Positions 1 to 9,059 of a stretch of DNA of 64,000 nucleotides are shown here, one piece after another. Every line of letters begins with the position of its first letter. Position 1 is the stretch's first letter. Source of the DNA: a virus. The stretch spans positions 1 through 64,000 of the IMG/VR virus record IMGVR_UViG_3300042868_008033. One strand, written 5' to 3'. Both the position numbers and the translations under genes were made by a program. Under the pieces are notes generated by a model. The model saw only the letters and a list, made by a program, of their open reading frames with translations, was not told the origin of the DNA and searched no databases.

Positions 1-107
1 TGTATTGGTATTGTAATTGCAGGTGGTACTACTGCAACTGGTGCATAATACAAAAGGTCTATTTGAGAAACTTTTGATGCGCTTGTGAGTATGTTTTTAT
101 TTGCCAT
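1..107 (-). CDS. Tail/virion structural protein, N-terminal part (runs off window)
   Basis: An ATG at 107-105 opens a frame that stays open to the window edge, giving about 35 residues beginning MANKNILTSASKVSQIDLL. It lies immediately downstream of the fibre genes in the same direction, so a virion or tail-fibre role is inferred from position. The A+T-rich segment before the ATG contains AATAAATA, similar to a T4-type late promoter, and no clear Shine-Dalgarno. The rest of the protein is outside the window. Confidence 0.55.
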   Translation of the reverse strand, partial: MANKNILTSASKVSQIDLLYYAPVAVVPPAITIPI

Positions 108-162
108 GATTTATTTATTATGCCTTTATTTGTCTGTCATTTTAAAATGGCTTAGTTATATT

Positions 163-879
163 TTATAATCCAAAATTTCTTCTGTGAACATGATAATTTT
201 GAATAATTTCATCAGAAGACAATGCTCTATTATATATTGATACTTTACTAATTCTTGCAGTGGCATATTCAGCACCAATAGGATCACCACCAACATAAAA
301 TGGCATAGCGGATGCTAAAAGACTTGGACTGTCTGCATCTCGCAAACCCACTTGTGTTCCATTAACATATAATTTTAGGTTATTTGTTCCGCTTTGTGTT
401 CCATCATACACAGCACTTATATATTGCCAAGTATTAAGAGCAAACGCATAGAATACTTCAGCAGGATACATTTCAAATTTTTGAGTGGTTAATTTGTAGA
501 ATGTTATCGGATTGGCATTTCCCCTATACCCCATAAGTATTTGACCATCACCGTTTATTGTAGGATACGCCCATACATTCCATGTAAATGCGGTAGAAGC
601 TGTTTGTTGTGGTGTTTGATAAGTAAAACTTGTTCTCTGAGTTGCACCACTACCAAAACTAAAATATGCACCAATTCCAGAAGTATATGCTGGTGAATTA
701 ACTATTGTTCCTGTGTTTCCATTACCACTCAAATCTGTCCAAGTTGTTCCACTACCAATATAACTGGTAGTGTCTGCTGCGTCCAAATATAGTGATAAAC
801 CACCCGTAACTAAACCTGTGGGCAGACTAGTATTACGGGGTCTGGCATTACCGACCACCATGGCCATCATACCACTCAT
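163..879 (-). CDS. LamG/concanavalin A-like lectin-fold tail fibre or adhesin protein
   Basis: 238 residues. The body reads as a LamG-type jelly roll: GGLSLYLDAADTTSY near the start, then WTDLSGNGNTGTI, FTWNVWAYP, WQYISAVYDG, LKLYVNGTQVG, and a closing ISKVSIYNRALSSDEI. This is the classic order of strands in concanavalin A-like glucanase/lectin domains. Such domains at the tips of phage fibres bind surface carbohydrate, so host recognition is the likely role (inference). Its ATG overlaps the stop of the upstream heptad-repeat fibre by 4 nt, which implies translational coupling and probably a shared fibre. Confidence 0.75.
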   Translation of the reverse strand: MSGMMAMVVGNARPRNTSLPTGLVTGGLSLYLDAADTTSYIGSGTTWTDLSGNGNTGTIVNSPAYTSGIGAYFSFGSGATQRTSFTYQTPQQTASTAFTWNVWAYPTINGDGQILMGYRGNANPITFYKLTTQKFEMYPAEVFYAFALNTWQYISAVYDGTQSGTNNLKLYVNGTQVGLRDADSPSLLASAMPFYVGGDPIGAEYATARISKVSIYNRALSSDEIIQNYHVHRRNFGL

Positions 880-2501
880 AACGGAGAAACTCCAGTGCCG
901 TTAATAAACCAAGTATTTGCGTCTACACACATAAGAGTTGCCATACCATATGTTGTTACATTACGACCAGCAGATGTTGTATTGCCTGCTAAGAATAATG
1001 ATACTCCAGTATTTGGCGTGATAGTCACATTCGCACTTGAGGATGTTTTGGATATAATTGTTATAGTATGACCATTAGCGAATACTGTTTGACCTGAATT
1101 TGGTATAAACAAGTTTACGTCAACTGACTGTGTATAGTAAATGTGTTTACCTGCATCAGTTGTTTGTAACACATAATTGGTTGTTTGTCTATTTTGTGGT
1201 ATTGTATTTGCCGCCGTATTGGCCTGAGTGAAAGCACCATTAGCAAATGATGCAGTTGTATTCTGTGATTCGTAAGATGCATTGGCTGTTACAAAAGATG
1301 CATTAGCAAAACTAGCAGCTGCATTGGCTGTTACAAAAGAACCATTAGCAAAACTAGCAGCTGCATTGGCTGTTACAAAAGAACCATTAGCAAAACTAGC
1401 AGCTGCATTGGCTGTTACAAATGCACCGTTAGCGAATGATGCAGTTGTATTTTGTGATTCGTAAGATGCATTGGCTGTTACAAATGCTGCATTGGCAAAT
1501 GATGCAGTTGTATTTTGTGCAGTATAGGATGAGTTGGCTGTAACAAATGCTGCATTTGCGAATGATGCACCACTATTAGCAGTTACAAAAGCACCATTAG
1601 CAAATGATGCTGTAGTATTTTGTGCTGTATAAGATGAGTTAGCTCTAACAAAAGAACCATTAGCAAATGATGCAGTTGTATTCTGTGATTCGTAAGATGC
1701 ATTGGCTGTTACAAAAGATGCATTAGCAAAACTTGCAGCTGAGTTGGCTGTTATGAAGGCACTGTTAGCAAACGATGCCGATGAGTTAGCAGTTACAAAA
1801 GATGCATTAGCAAAACTTGCGGCTGAATTGGCTGTTACAAAGGCACCGTTAGCAAATGATGCTGTAGTATTTTGTGAATCATACGATGCATTAGCAGTTA
1901 CAAAAGCCGCATTTGCGAATGTTGCACCAGAATTAGCCGATACAAATGCACCATTAGCGAATGATGCTGCCGAATTGGCTGTTATAAAAGCCGCATTAGC
2001 AAATAATGAATTTGAGTTTGCCTTATCATAAGAAGCATTTGATGAAACAAAAGCCCCGTTTGCAAACGATGCAGCACTATTAGCCTGTGCATAACCAGAG
2101 TTGGCTCTTGTGAAGGCCGCATTGGCAAATGTTGCAGTAGTATTTTGAGATGTATAAGAGGCATTAGCAGTTTCAAAGGCACCGTTAGCGAACGATGCGG
2201 TAGTATTCTGTGCAACATAAGAAGCATTGGCTGTAATGAATGATGCATTGGCAAATAATGCACCAGAATTGGCTGCAAGAAATGCACCGTTGGCAAAATT
2301 GCCAGCAGAATTTGCAACGCTTGATGGTGTATTTGCCTGTAAGAAAGCCGCCTGTGTTGATGCATCAGACAATTGAGAAATTTGTTCTAATGTATATGAA
2401 TTGGTGCTGTCTGCTTCCAAGTTCACACCAACAAAAATTGTATTGGCTTTGTTGGTTGTTATACTACCCTGTGTTAATTGCGAAATTTTTACTGTTGACA
2501 T
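876..2501 (-). CDS. Heptad-repeat tail fibre protein
   Basis: 541 residues. After a short unique N-terminus (MSTVKISQLTQGS...), roughly residues 50-430 are built from 7-residue units of three kinds, ASFANGA, FVTANAS and YESQNTT, with Asn almost always at position 5. This periodicity suggests an elongated trimeric coiled-coil-like shaft. The last ~90 residues (from NRQTTNYVLQTTDAGK) are a non-repeated beta-rich tip containing NTWFINGTG, as seen in many phage fibre ends. It sits just after the large baseplate protein and 4 nt overlaps the lectin-like gene, consistent with a fibre shaft plus tip module. The low-complexity DNA generates spurious plus-strand reading frames. Confidence 0.75.
   Translation of the reverse strand: MSTVKISQLTQGSITTNKANTIFVGVNLEADSTNSYTLEQISQLSDASTQAAFLQANTPSSVANSAGNFANGAFLAANSGALFANASFITANASYVAQNTTASFANGAFETANASYTSQNTTATFANAAFTRANSGYAQANSAASFANGAFVSSNASYDKANSNSLFANAAFITANSAASFANGAFVSANSGATFANAAFVTANASYDSQNTTASFANGAFVTANSAASFANASFVTANSSASFANSAFITANSAASFANASFVTANASYESQNTTASFANGSFVRANSSYTAQNTTASFANGAFVTANSGASFANAAFVTANSSYTAQNTTASFANAAFVTANASYESQNTTASFANGAFVTANAAASFANGSFVTANAAASFANGSFVTANAAASFANASFVTANASYESQNTTASFANGAFTQANTAANTIPQNRQTTNYVLQTTDAGKHIYYTQSVDVNLFIPNSGQTVFANGHTITIISKTSSSANVTITPNTGVSLFLAGNTTSAGRNVTTYGMATLMCVDANTWFINGTGVSPL
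1240..2300 (-). repeat. Tandem 21/42/63-bp repeats encoding the fibre heptads
   Basis: DNA repeats follow the 7-codon unit. Two exact 42-bp copies lie at about 1321-1404, each with ttggctgttacaaaagaacc, and many diverged 21- and 63-bp copies occur to about 2290. Copy number can change by recombination or slippage, which would alter fibre length. This is coding repeat, not CRISPR: units are contiguous with no spacers. Confidence 0.85.
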
Positions 2502-2504
2502 TGT

Positions 2505-5500
2505 TTACCCCAATAGGATTGTTTTTCCATCTTCTGTTATTAATGTATCACCATCTTCTGTGGCGAGTTCTGGCATATATGGTACTCCAGCTGAACCGTA
2601 TAGTTCAATTTGACTTGATGATATAGTACTGTTTGCAATGAAGGTTCTTTTCACAGCCATATGAGAATTTGTTGTCGAACTCAAATTACTTGTCAAATAT
2701 ATTTTTTTGTTTACATAATCAACTGTGTTAACCACTTTGCTTGAATTGTTATCAACAAGAACAACGTCACCACGATAAACAATATCTCTTATTGGATACA
2801 CTGGATCACTATAGTTTCCATTGTTCATCAAATCATATAGACCTGTTAGAGATGTAATATTTAGTACGTTTGAACCAGAGTTACCTGTTACCAAGGCAAC
2901 GTTTGCATAGGTCAACCAAACATTACTTGCAAGTGTAACTGTGCTTGTTGCATTGTTAACCGAAACAATTTCTGAATATACATTTGGTCCATTTTTGGTC
3001 TCAATAAGAATGTGTGTATTTGGAGTAAATATTTGTTCTAAGTTTGCACCATTTGTTTGATTGATTTTAATTATGTTGTTACTTTTATTGGTAAAATCTG
3101 TTACAATTGTTACCACATTTTCCACATTCATATCAATATAATAAGACCATGGTTTACCCAAATACATTGCTTCAAAAACATGTGAATTTATATTGTTATT
3201 TGATTTTAAACCATATCGACCTAATACATTTGTTCCAACTGGATGCAATAAACCTAAAAGAACTTCTCTGTATTTTGAAATCTCTTTGTCAACTGTAATC
3301 AAATAGGTAAAGTTATTGTACCTATCATCTTGCATAATGTCGAATGAACTTGGTTGTCCTTGTGAGGTCAAATACTGACCATCACCAATGACCAATCCAT
3401 TTAAGAATGTTGCGTTTGCTTTTGCTGAACCGTCACCATATGAAATGTAACCTTGTTTGTTATAGTTTCTGGTGTATACTGTTCTATTACCTGATGCATC
3501 AAAGTAACTATATGACTTTTCAAATTGTGGAAATGCCGAGTTGGCCATTCTCAAGTTGATGTTTCTATCTTCACCTAATATCTTTAATGTTAAATTTGGA
3601 TTTGGATTTGCATTGTAGTTAAACACCTGTAGATTGTACAGTGACAATTGTGTGTTTGCATCTGGAGCCAATAACGATACTGAATTAACTCTGGCGGTAT
3701 ATGTTGATAGGTTGATTGTCGGACCTTGATAGATGACCTCACCTTTACGTGGTAAATTTTCAATCGCAACATTTGACACAACAATATCTTGTATCTTTAA
3801 TGATACACCTGGTTGTGATGAGTAATCTTCACCATAATTTTGTAGGCCAATTGTAGTAATTGAACCAACACGGTCAACAACTAATGAGAAGTCAGCACCA
3901 GTACCTAGTATTCCAGGTACTGTTATGATTGCACCAGATGCTTTTGCGTTTGCTGATTGAACACTGACTGAAGGTAAAAATTCATTTTTATAACCATTTC
4001 CACCTAATGGATAAAGTGGAAATGGATCGGCTGGATTATAAAAATAGGATATTCCTGTTATGGTACCGTTTGCACCAACGCTGGTGACATTTGCATATGC
4101 ACCTTGGCCAGAACCTCCGGTGAAAACTATTCTGTCGTTTGCTTGATACCAACCTCCACCACTAATGATTTGAATTGGTGCAAGTATACCAAGTGGTGCA
4201 ATATCAGAACGTTTGGCTGAGTAAACATCAAACTCATCTTCTGTGGGTACTGTAGAAGTGACCTCGATGGTTGGTATAGATGCAATACCACCACCACCAT
4301 TGTCAACAATCATACTAAAAATTGAACTTGTTTCTAGTGTACTGAAAGATAATGCATTAATTAATTTGGTATTTGCATTTGCACTGGCCATATTTGCAAA
4401 AAAGAAATTACTGTTACCTATTACAACATCATCTTTGTAACCAATAACATCAGTTGTAATGTAACCAACATTTGCTCTTGCATTACCAGGTGCTGATGCG
4501 GTTGTTATAACTGCACCACTGGCCAAAACATTAGATGATTGAACTGTTGCGGTAAGACTAACAACAGCCTGTGCATTTACAGAAGGTACATATCTAATGC
4601 CTGTAATCGAACCTGTTCCACTAACACTAGTAACGTAAGCAAAGGCCGCATTAGCATAATTCACTCTATCATTTATTCTATAACCTGAACCGCCATTAAC
4701 AATCGTGTAAGATGGTGGTAAGAAATTAGACAAAGCATATACGTTTGCTTTGGCACCTCCGCCACCAACCACTGTAACAACTGTGTTTGGTTTTAAAGTA
4801 TAACCGAAACCACCATTCACAACATTGATACGTTGTAGAGAACCTCTTGTTGTTTCTGAAACAATAGCCGATGCACCAACACCAGTAGTGTCATCATCCA
4901 TACCATCATAGACAACAACAGGATCACCTGGTTGGTATAAAGAACCACGTTTAACGGAGTTTATTTTAATTTGACTGATTTGACCTACAATTTTTGCTGT
5001 AAGTATTTCACCATTAAATAACACATCTTGGTTATTTGAGTCAACTATCTTAACAAATTCTCCAGATTCAAACAGTCTTTGAATATCTGAAATAAAGATT
5101 TCTGTTTTTTCTCCAACTAATACCGCTGCTTCAATCGTGGCAATAGACTTTGATTCTAAACCAAACACTCTCAGATTTTTGGTGTTTAGAAAATTACGAT
5201 TACTTGATGCAAGTTTTAAACTCTTTGAAACATACCATGTACCAGCAGAGGCCTTAAACACCGCTTCTTTTGTATTAAAAACTTCAAAGTCTGAGTTGAA
5301 AAGTATACGAAAAAGGAATTCGTATGATGCTGGTGTACCTTTTGTTTGGTATAATTGTCTTGCAACTTTAACTGCTTCTTCTTTACTTAACAGAGTATCT
5401 TTTGGAAAGAATGGTAAAAAATCATTAGTAAAGTAATCTAAAAATTCTTCTGTTGTGGTATCAATATCTTTGTATGATAACAGATTCTTGGTACGTTCGG

Positions 5501-5639
5501 TAACTTTACCCGTTTCTTCCATCCATTCATAGTATGCCTTAATAAACGTGTGAAAGTTTATATACTGGTCATTGTCACGAATGTGCTCAGGTAATTGGTC
5601 CTTGACCAATAAAGAGGTTAGTTGGCCGTTTTCTATCAT
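2505..5639 (-). CDS. Large baseplate/tail structural protein (T4-like, unassigned wedge or fibre-attachment role)
   Basis: 1044 residues. The N-terminal ~140 residues contain FIKAYYEWMEETGKV, KNLLSYKDIDTTTEEFL and the GTPASYEFLFRILF stretch; I recall this conserved head from virion structural proteins placed after gp6 in T4-like marine and freshwater phages. The middle holds several GxGY-type beta repeats (VNGGFGYTLKPN, VNGGSGYRINDRV, ISGGGWYQANDRI). Its ATG overlaps the gp6 stop by 4 nt, so it is made together with the wedge. T4 has gp7, gp8 and gp10 in this position, but I cannot assign it to one of them. It may link the wedge to fibres. Confidence 0.65.
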   Translation of the reverse strand: MIENGQLTSLLVKDQLPEHIRDNDQYINFHTFIKAYYEWMEETGKVTERTKNLLSYKDIDTTTEEFLDYFTNDFLPFFPKDTLLSKEEAVKVARQLYQTKGTPASYEFLFRILFNSDFEVFNTKEAVFKASAGTWYVSKSLKLASSNRNFLNTKNLRVFGLESKSIATIEAAVLVGEKTEIFISDIQRLFESGEFVKIVDSNNQDVLFNGEILTAKIVGQISQIKINSVKRGSLYQPGDPVVVYDGMDDDTTGVGASAIVSETTRGSLQRINVVNGGFGYTLKPNTVVTVVGGGGAKANVYALSNFLPPSYTIVNGGSGYRINDRVNYANAAFAYVTSVSGTGSITGIRYVPSVNAQAVVSLTATVQSSNVLASGAVITTASAPGNARANVGYITTDVIGYKDDVVIGNSNFFFANMASANANTKLINALSFSTLETSSIFSMIVDNGGGGIASIPTIEVTSTVPTEDEFDVYSAKRSDIAPLGILAPIQIISGGGWYQANDRIVFTGGSGQGAYANVTSVGANGTITGISYFYNPADPFPLYPLGGNGYKNEFLPSVSVQSANAKASGAIITVPGILGTGADFSLVVDRVGSITTIGLQNYGEDYSSQPGVSLKIQDIVVSNVAIENLPRKGEVIYQGPTINLSTYTARVNSVSLLAPDANTQLSLYNLQVFNYNANPNPNLTLKILGEDRNINLRMANSAFPQFEKSYSYFDASGNRTVYTRNYNKQGYISYGDGSAKANATFLNGLVIGDGQYLTSQGQPSSFDIMQDDRYNNFTYLITVDKEISKYREVLLGLLHPVGTNVLGRYGLKSNNNINSHVFEAMYLGKPWSYYIDMNVENVVTIVTDFTNKSNNIIKINQTNGANLEQIFTPNTHILIETKNGPNVYSEIVSVNNATSTVTLASNVWLTYANVALVTGNSGSNVLNITSLTGLYDLMNNGNYSDPVYPIRDIVYRGDVVLVDNNSSKVVNTVDYVNKKIYLTSNLSSTTNSHMAVKRTFIANSTISSSQIELYGSAGVPYMPELATEDGDTLITEDGKTILLG

Positions 5640-7714
5640 GTTGTTTTAGCTGTTACATTGACAATGATTGATTGTGGATCAAATTCATCCACTGTAATGA
5701 TTCTGTTGTAAGAAGATGATATAATAGTTGATGTAGGTGTTGTAGTCAATGTTAGTTGACCTAATTCATTGTCAACTGTAATAGGCGAAAACGCATTTAA
5801 TGTAACGATACCATTATTGTAATCTACTGTACCAATATTACCATTGAAGACTGTTTTCACATTAAATGTATCATTAAAATAAGTTCTTAATGTGCCATAT
5901 TTACCTTCAAGCATAACTGTTGCTGCACCAAGTGTACCTGTTGTATCATTGGCTGCATTTGTTATTGTCAATATTGCTGATGTATATCCTGTGCCTTTTG
6001 TTAAGACATTAATTCTTTTAATAACACCATTCACCACTACTGCTTCTGCTGTTGCACCGGAACCATCACCTAATATAGTAATCTTTGGTGGATATTCATA
6101 ACCATAACCAGGATTCGTAACTGTAATAGATTCTACACCACCTGAGGATGAAGGTACCTCCTCGATATAAAGGCCTTGAATAGTTTGCGCCAAGTTTAAT
6201 GGATTTCTATAGACCACTGTCGGTGAACTCAATATACCAGTCAAGAACATACCTTTTTTCAGTTCTGTTCCGTAATATAGTTTGTATGTTGTTGGTGTAC
6301 TTAAATTTGGAAAGAATTTCTTTTGTAACTTGATAGAAATTTCATTTGTAATGATAGAAGAATCGGTTGCGTTGATTCTATTATTGAAATCGGACGCTTT
6401 GAATGTTGAATTAAAAGTATTTAAAGTTGACCTAGCGTATTGATTGATAACATTTCTAACGGCAGCCTTAATTTGTGCCGATGTAGCAGTTGTTTTCTTT
6501 GGATCATACAACACATTTGCTGTAATTTGTACGTAAGTATAATCTGGATCAACAATCGTTGGTTCAATTGTCATTAAAGAAATTGGTTTTAAAACATCTT
6601 TAATCAGTTTTGATTTTTGATTTTCTGTAATCGTATATGCACCAGTCGGTTTCATACAAACAAATACACGACCATAAACAGGAGGATCATTTTGTTGGCC
6701 ACCCCAAACATTCACTGCATCAAAAGAATAACCCAATTTATTTTGTTGAATCGCTGTTATGTAATCATCTTTGGTTACTGCACGACCTTGTGCAGCATAA
6801 GATTTTGGTGCTTGAAAACGAATAGAGTCAATGGTTTCTTTTGAAGAACCTTGTGTTGCAGAAGTTATCGGTGTAATAACCGTGTTACTGTAACCCGCAA
6901 CAGTATTCATTATGACAAAATTATTTGCGCCAGCGGAGTTTAATCCTTGAGTTGTAACATATGAAACACGAACAATATTACCGTTATTTAAACTTTTACC
7001 TAAAATATTATTGCCAAAATAAATTTCGTAGTAACCATTTAGGCCTTCTTGTAGGAAATATACCTTAGAATCGTTGCCTAAAGATAGATAGTCTGTTGAT
7101 GGACTATATGTTGTTAACGAATTGTTTGATGTGGATTGTTGTACTGCCACCAAAAGTGTTGTTGTGTCTATGTCTGTATCTGGTAACTTGAATAGACTTT
7201 TTGGATTTGTTCCAGTGTCTACCAGAAATGAATTTATTTGCGGTCTACCTTGTTTCAGTGTTAGATTATTAAATTGTGCGACACCATTAACAACATCCAC
7301 AGTATGTGCATCCGTATTCACAAAATTATAATTGATGCCATCAATTGCTTCTGAAAGAAAGTTTGTATATTTTGGTAAAGTTATAGTCGAATCTGTTACA
7401 CCATTTATTCTCAAATTGATTGTGGCTGAAGGTGCAATCGCAGATTTTGGTGTGTAGTTTAAAAGTTTTGCTTGAGAAACCACTGAATTTCTTTGTAAAG
7501 CAGTATCTAAAAACATTTCATTTGCAACCATGTTCAAGTAATATGCATTATATTGCGTGTTGTATGCTAATACATCCAACAGTGTGGAAATTGCAGAACC
7601 TTCGTAATTATAATCATTAAGGACACCATTGTCCTTCATATAGTTCTTTAAACTGTCTTTGATTGAACCGAAATCTAGTTCGGTTATGTTGAAATTTGAA
7701 TTAGCACCTGCCAT
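5636..7714 (-). CDS. 6: Baseplate wedge protein gp6 (gpJ-like)
   Basis: 692 residues, close to T4 gp6 in length. The N-terminus has the conserved wedge start (FNITELDFGSIKDSLKNYM, then GSAISTLLDVLAYNTQYNAYY and ANEMFLDTALQRNSVVSQAK). The gpJ-like region continues through SIRFQAPKSYAAQGRAVTKDDY, typical of gp6/P2 gpJ proteins that form the iris of the contractile baseplate. A GxGY-type beta insertion occurs near residues 530-590 (NPGYGYEYPPKITILGDGSG). It lies between gp25 and the large structural protein in one operon, with 1-4 nt spacing. Confidence 0.9.
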   Translation of the reverse strand: MAGANSNFNITELDFGSIKDSLKNYMKDNGVLNDYNYEGSAISTLLDVLAYNTQYNAYYLNMVANEMFLDTALQRNSVVSQAKLLNYTPKSAIAPSATINLRINGVTDSTITLPKYTNFLSEAIDGINYNFVNTDAHTVDVVNGVAQFNNLTLKQGRPQINSFLVDTGTNPKSLFKLPDTDIDTTTLLVAVQQSTSNNSLTTYSPSTDYLSLGNDSKVYFLQEGLNGYYEIYFGNNILGKSLNNGNIVRVSYVTTQGLNSAGANNFVIMNTVAGYSNTVITPITSATQGSSKETIDSIRFQAPKSYAAQGRAVTKDDYITAIQQNKLGYSFDAVNVWGGQQNDPPVYGRVFVCMKPTGAYTITENQKSKLIKDVLKPISLMTIEPTIVDPDYTYVQITANVLYDPKKTTATSAQIKAAVRNVINQYARSTLNTFNSTFKASDFNNRINATDSSIITNEISIKLQKKFFPNLSTPTTYKLYYGTELKKGMFLTGILSSPTVVYRNPLNLAQTIQGLYIEEVPSSSGGVESITVTNPGYGYEYPPKITILGDGSGATAEAVVVNGVIKRINVLTKGTGYTSAILTITNAANDTTGTLGAATVMLEGKYGTLRTYFNDTFNVKTVFNGNIGTVDYNNGIVTLNAFSPITVDNELGQLTLTTTPTSTIISSSYNRIITVDEFDPQSIIVNVTAKTT

Positions 7715-7715
7715 T

Positions 7716-8117
7716 TTATCTGTTTCTCTCTAAAAAAACTGTTACAGTAGTTGGTTGTGTTGCATTTGATATATAAAAAGTTAGTGTAACATCATAAGCA
7801 TTTCTGTCAATGTATGGTGTCACTACTACATTTTTCATATTTACCCTAGGTTCATAATTTTCTATTGCAACTGAAATCTCTTTTTCTAAAGCCGCAGCTG
7901 TAACACTGGAGATATTTTCAAATAAAAGGGTGTCTATATTGGATCCAAACTCTGGATTCCATAGTTTTTCAAACTTTTTTGTTAATAATATGTTTCTCAA
8001 AGAACGGATAATGGCCTGATTGTCATAACTTAAAGCAATATCATTCAACACAGGTCTCTTGGAGAGTGTGAAGTCTATATCGGAGTAGAGTTTTTGTATA
8101 GTTTGTGAGGTTGCCAT
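7716..8117 (-). CDS. 25: Baseplate wedge protein gp25 (lysozyme-like fold, W/gpW family)
   Basis: 133 residues, the usual gp25 size (T4 132). It shows the family pattern YSDIDFTLSKRP, a VRSLRNILLT-like segment (IIRSLRNILLTKKFEKLW) and NPEFGSNIDTLLFEN, followed by the beta-rich VTLTFYI end. gp25 joins gp6 and the sheath at the top of the wedge. It stops 1 nt before gp6. A CATAAATA late-promoter-like element lies only 5 nt upstream of its ATG and no clear ribosome site is visible, which is odd. Confidence 0.9.
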   Translation of the reverse strand: MATSQTIQKLYSDIDFTLSKRPVLNDIALSYDNQAIIRSLRNILLTKKFEKLWNPEFGSNIDTLLFENISSVTAAALEKEISVAIENYEPRVNMKNVVVTPYIDRNAYDVTLTFYISNATQPTTVTVFLERNR

Positions 8118-8121
8118 CTTT

Positions 8122-8129
8122 TATTTATG
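8122..8129 (-). promoter_or_regulatory. Candidate T4-type late promoter element CATAAATA
   Basis: The minus strand reads CATAAATA here, one base from the T4 late consensus TATAAATA. It sits so close to the gp25 ATG that a transcript would be nearly leaderless, so it could be coincidental. The 8118-8214 gap otherwise contains no gene. Confidence 0.35.
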
Positions 8130-8214
8130 TCTAGGAGTAAAACGATTTTTTGGACTTTTGAAGCTGTGGGAAAAAATTCTTGAGCCGGAACGCAAAAATT
8201 CGAAATTTTGGCAA

Positions 8215-9057
8215 TTATGAAATTCTGGTCTTGGCCTTCTCTGTACCAATTAAATTCATAATCAAGTATTTCTCGGTTTCGCCCATATTATTGAGTTTTT
8301 TGGTTTTATTGTATCCTTCAATGAAATATTTTACATTATTGTAAAAATCAATATCAGCTATTCTTCTGGTTTGCATGTAGTTATTCAAATTAGTAATATG
8401 TGTGTTTATATTTGTAATTTGTTGACTTGTCAAATTTGATGATACTGTTGTCACATTTTCTTGCAAAACTATGTCAAATGTCGTTGTGGTAACAATACTA
8501 TTTGCAAATTGTTGTTTATATGTTAACAGAATATCGTTATTTGCAATTAATTGTGGTTCAATCATCAAACTAGTAAAACTACCCATAATAGGTGCATTAT
8601 TTGTAATACCATCGGTTTGTTGAGTAATATACATCGCTGTTCTACCAAAACTCATGGCCATATCAAGGTAGGGATTAATATTATCTGTTCCAACATATGG
8701 AGTTAAACCAGACAGTCTACTTGTGTGTGATAAAAACTCTTGTGCATTACTTCTTAATTGTGTTGCTGAATTGCGAACAGTTACTGAGTTTAATACTCCG
8801 TTTCCGGTATTTGCAAGTTCACTAATTGCATTGGCATTTTGATATATTAACATAATGATGCTTTGCATAGGATTTTGATAATAACCATCGAAATCTTTAT
8901 TTGCAATATCTTGTGCTTGCCAATCTGTAATAAAAGGAGGCATAGCATCCAAATGTTCTATTGTGTCTTGTGATAGTTCTTGTATGTGTCCATTTGGATC
9001 ATCAAAACTATATCCAAAAGAGTGAAAAACTCCCGCTGCATTTGCCACTGCTGTCAT
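8215..9057 (-). CDS. Conserved T4-like structural-region protein of unknown function
   Basis: 280 residues, mostly helical, with no motif I can name. Features include PPFITDWQAQDIANKDFDGYY near residue 40 and a C-terminal basic tail (TEKAKTRIS). It lies between the spike gene and gp25 inside the baseplate operon, starting 2 nt after the spike stop, so a baseplate or hub-associated role is inferred from context only. Confidence 0.55.
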   Translation of the reverse strand: MTAVANAAGVFHSFGYSFDDPNGHIQELSQDTIEHLDAMPPFITDWQAQDIANKDFDGYYQNPMQSIIMLIYQNANAISELANTGNGVLNSVTVRNSATQLRSNAQEFLSHTSRLSGLTPYVGTDNINPYLDMAMSFGRTAMYITQQTDGITNNAPIMGSFTSLMIEPQLIANNDILLTYKQQFANSIVTTTTFDIVLQENVTTVSSNLTSQQITNINTHITNLNNYMQTRRIADIDFYNNVKYFIEGYNKTKKLNNMGETEKYLIMNLIGTEKAKTRIS

Positions 9058-9059
9058 AA

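Noticed and set aside
1282-2031. Plus-strand frames of 60 and 109 aa inside the fibre repeats
   Set aside because: They are shadows of the heptad-repeat DNA and repeat the same motif on the opposite strand.
1240-2300. CRISPR-like repeat array
   Set aside because: Units are contiguous coding heptads with no unique spacers.
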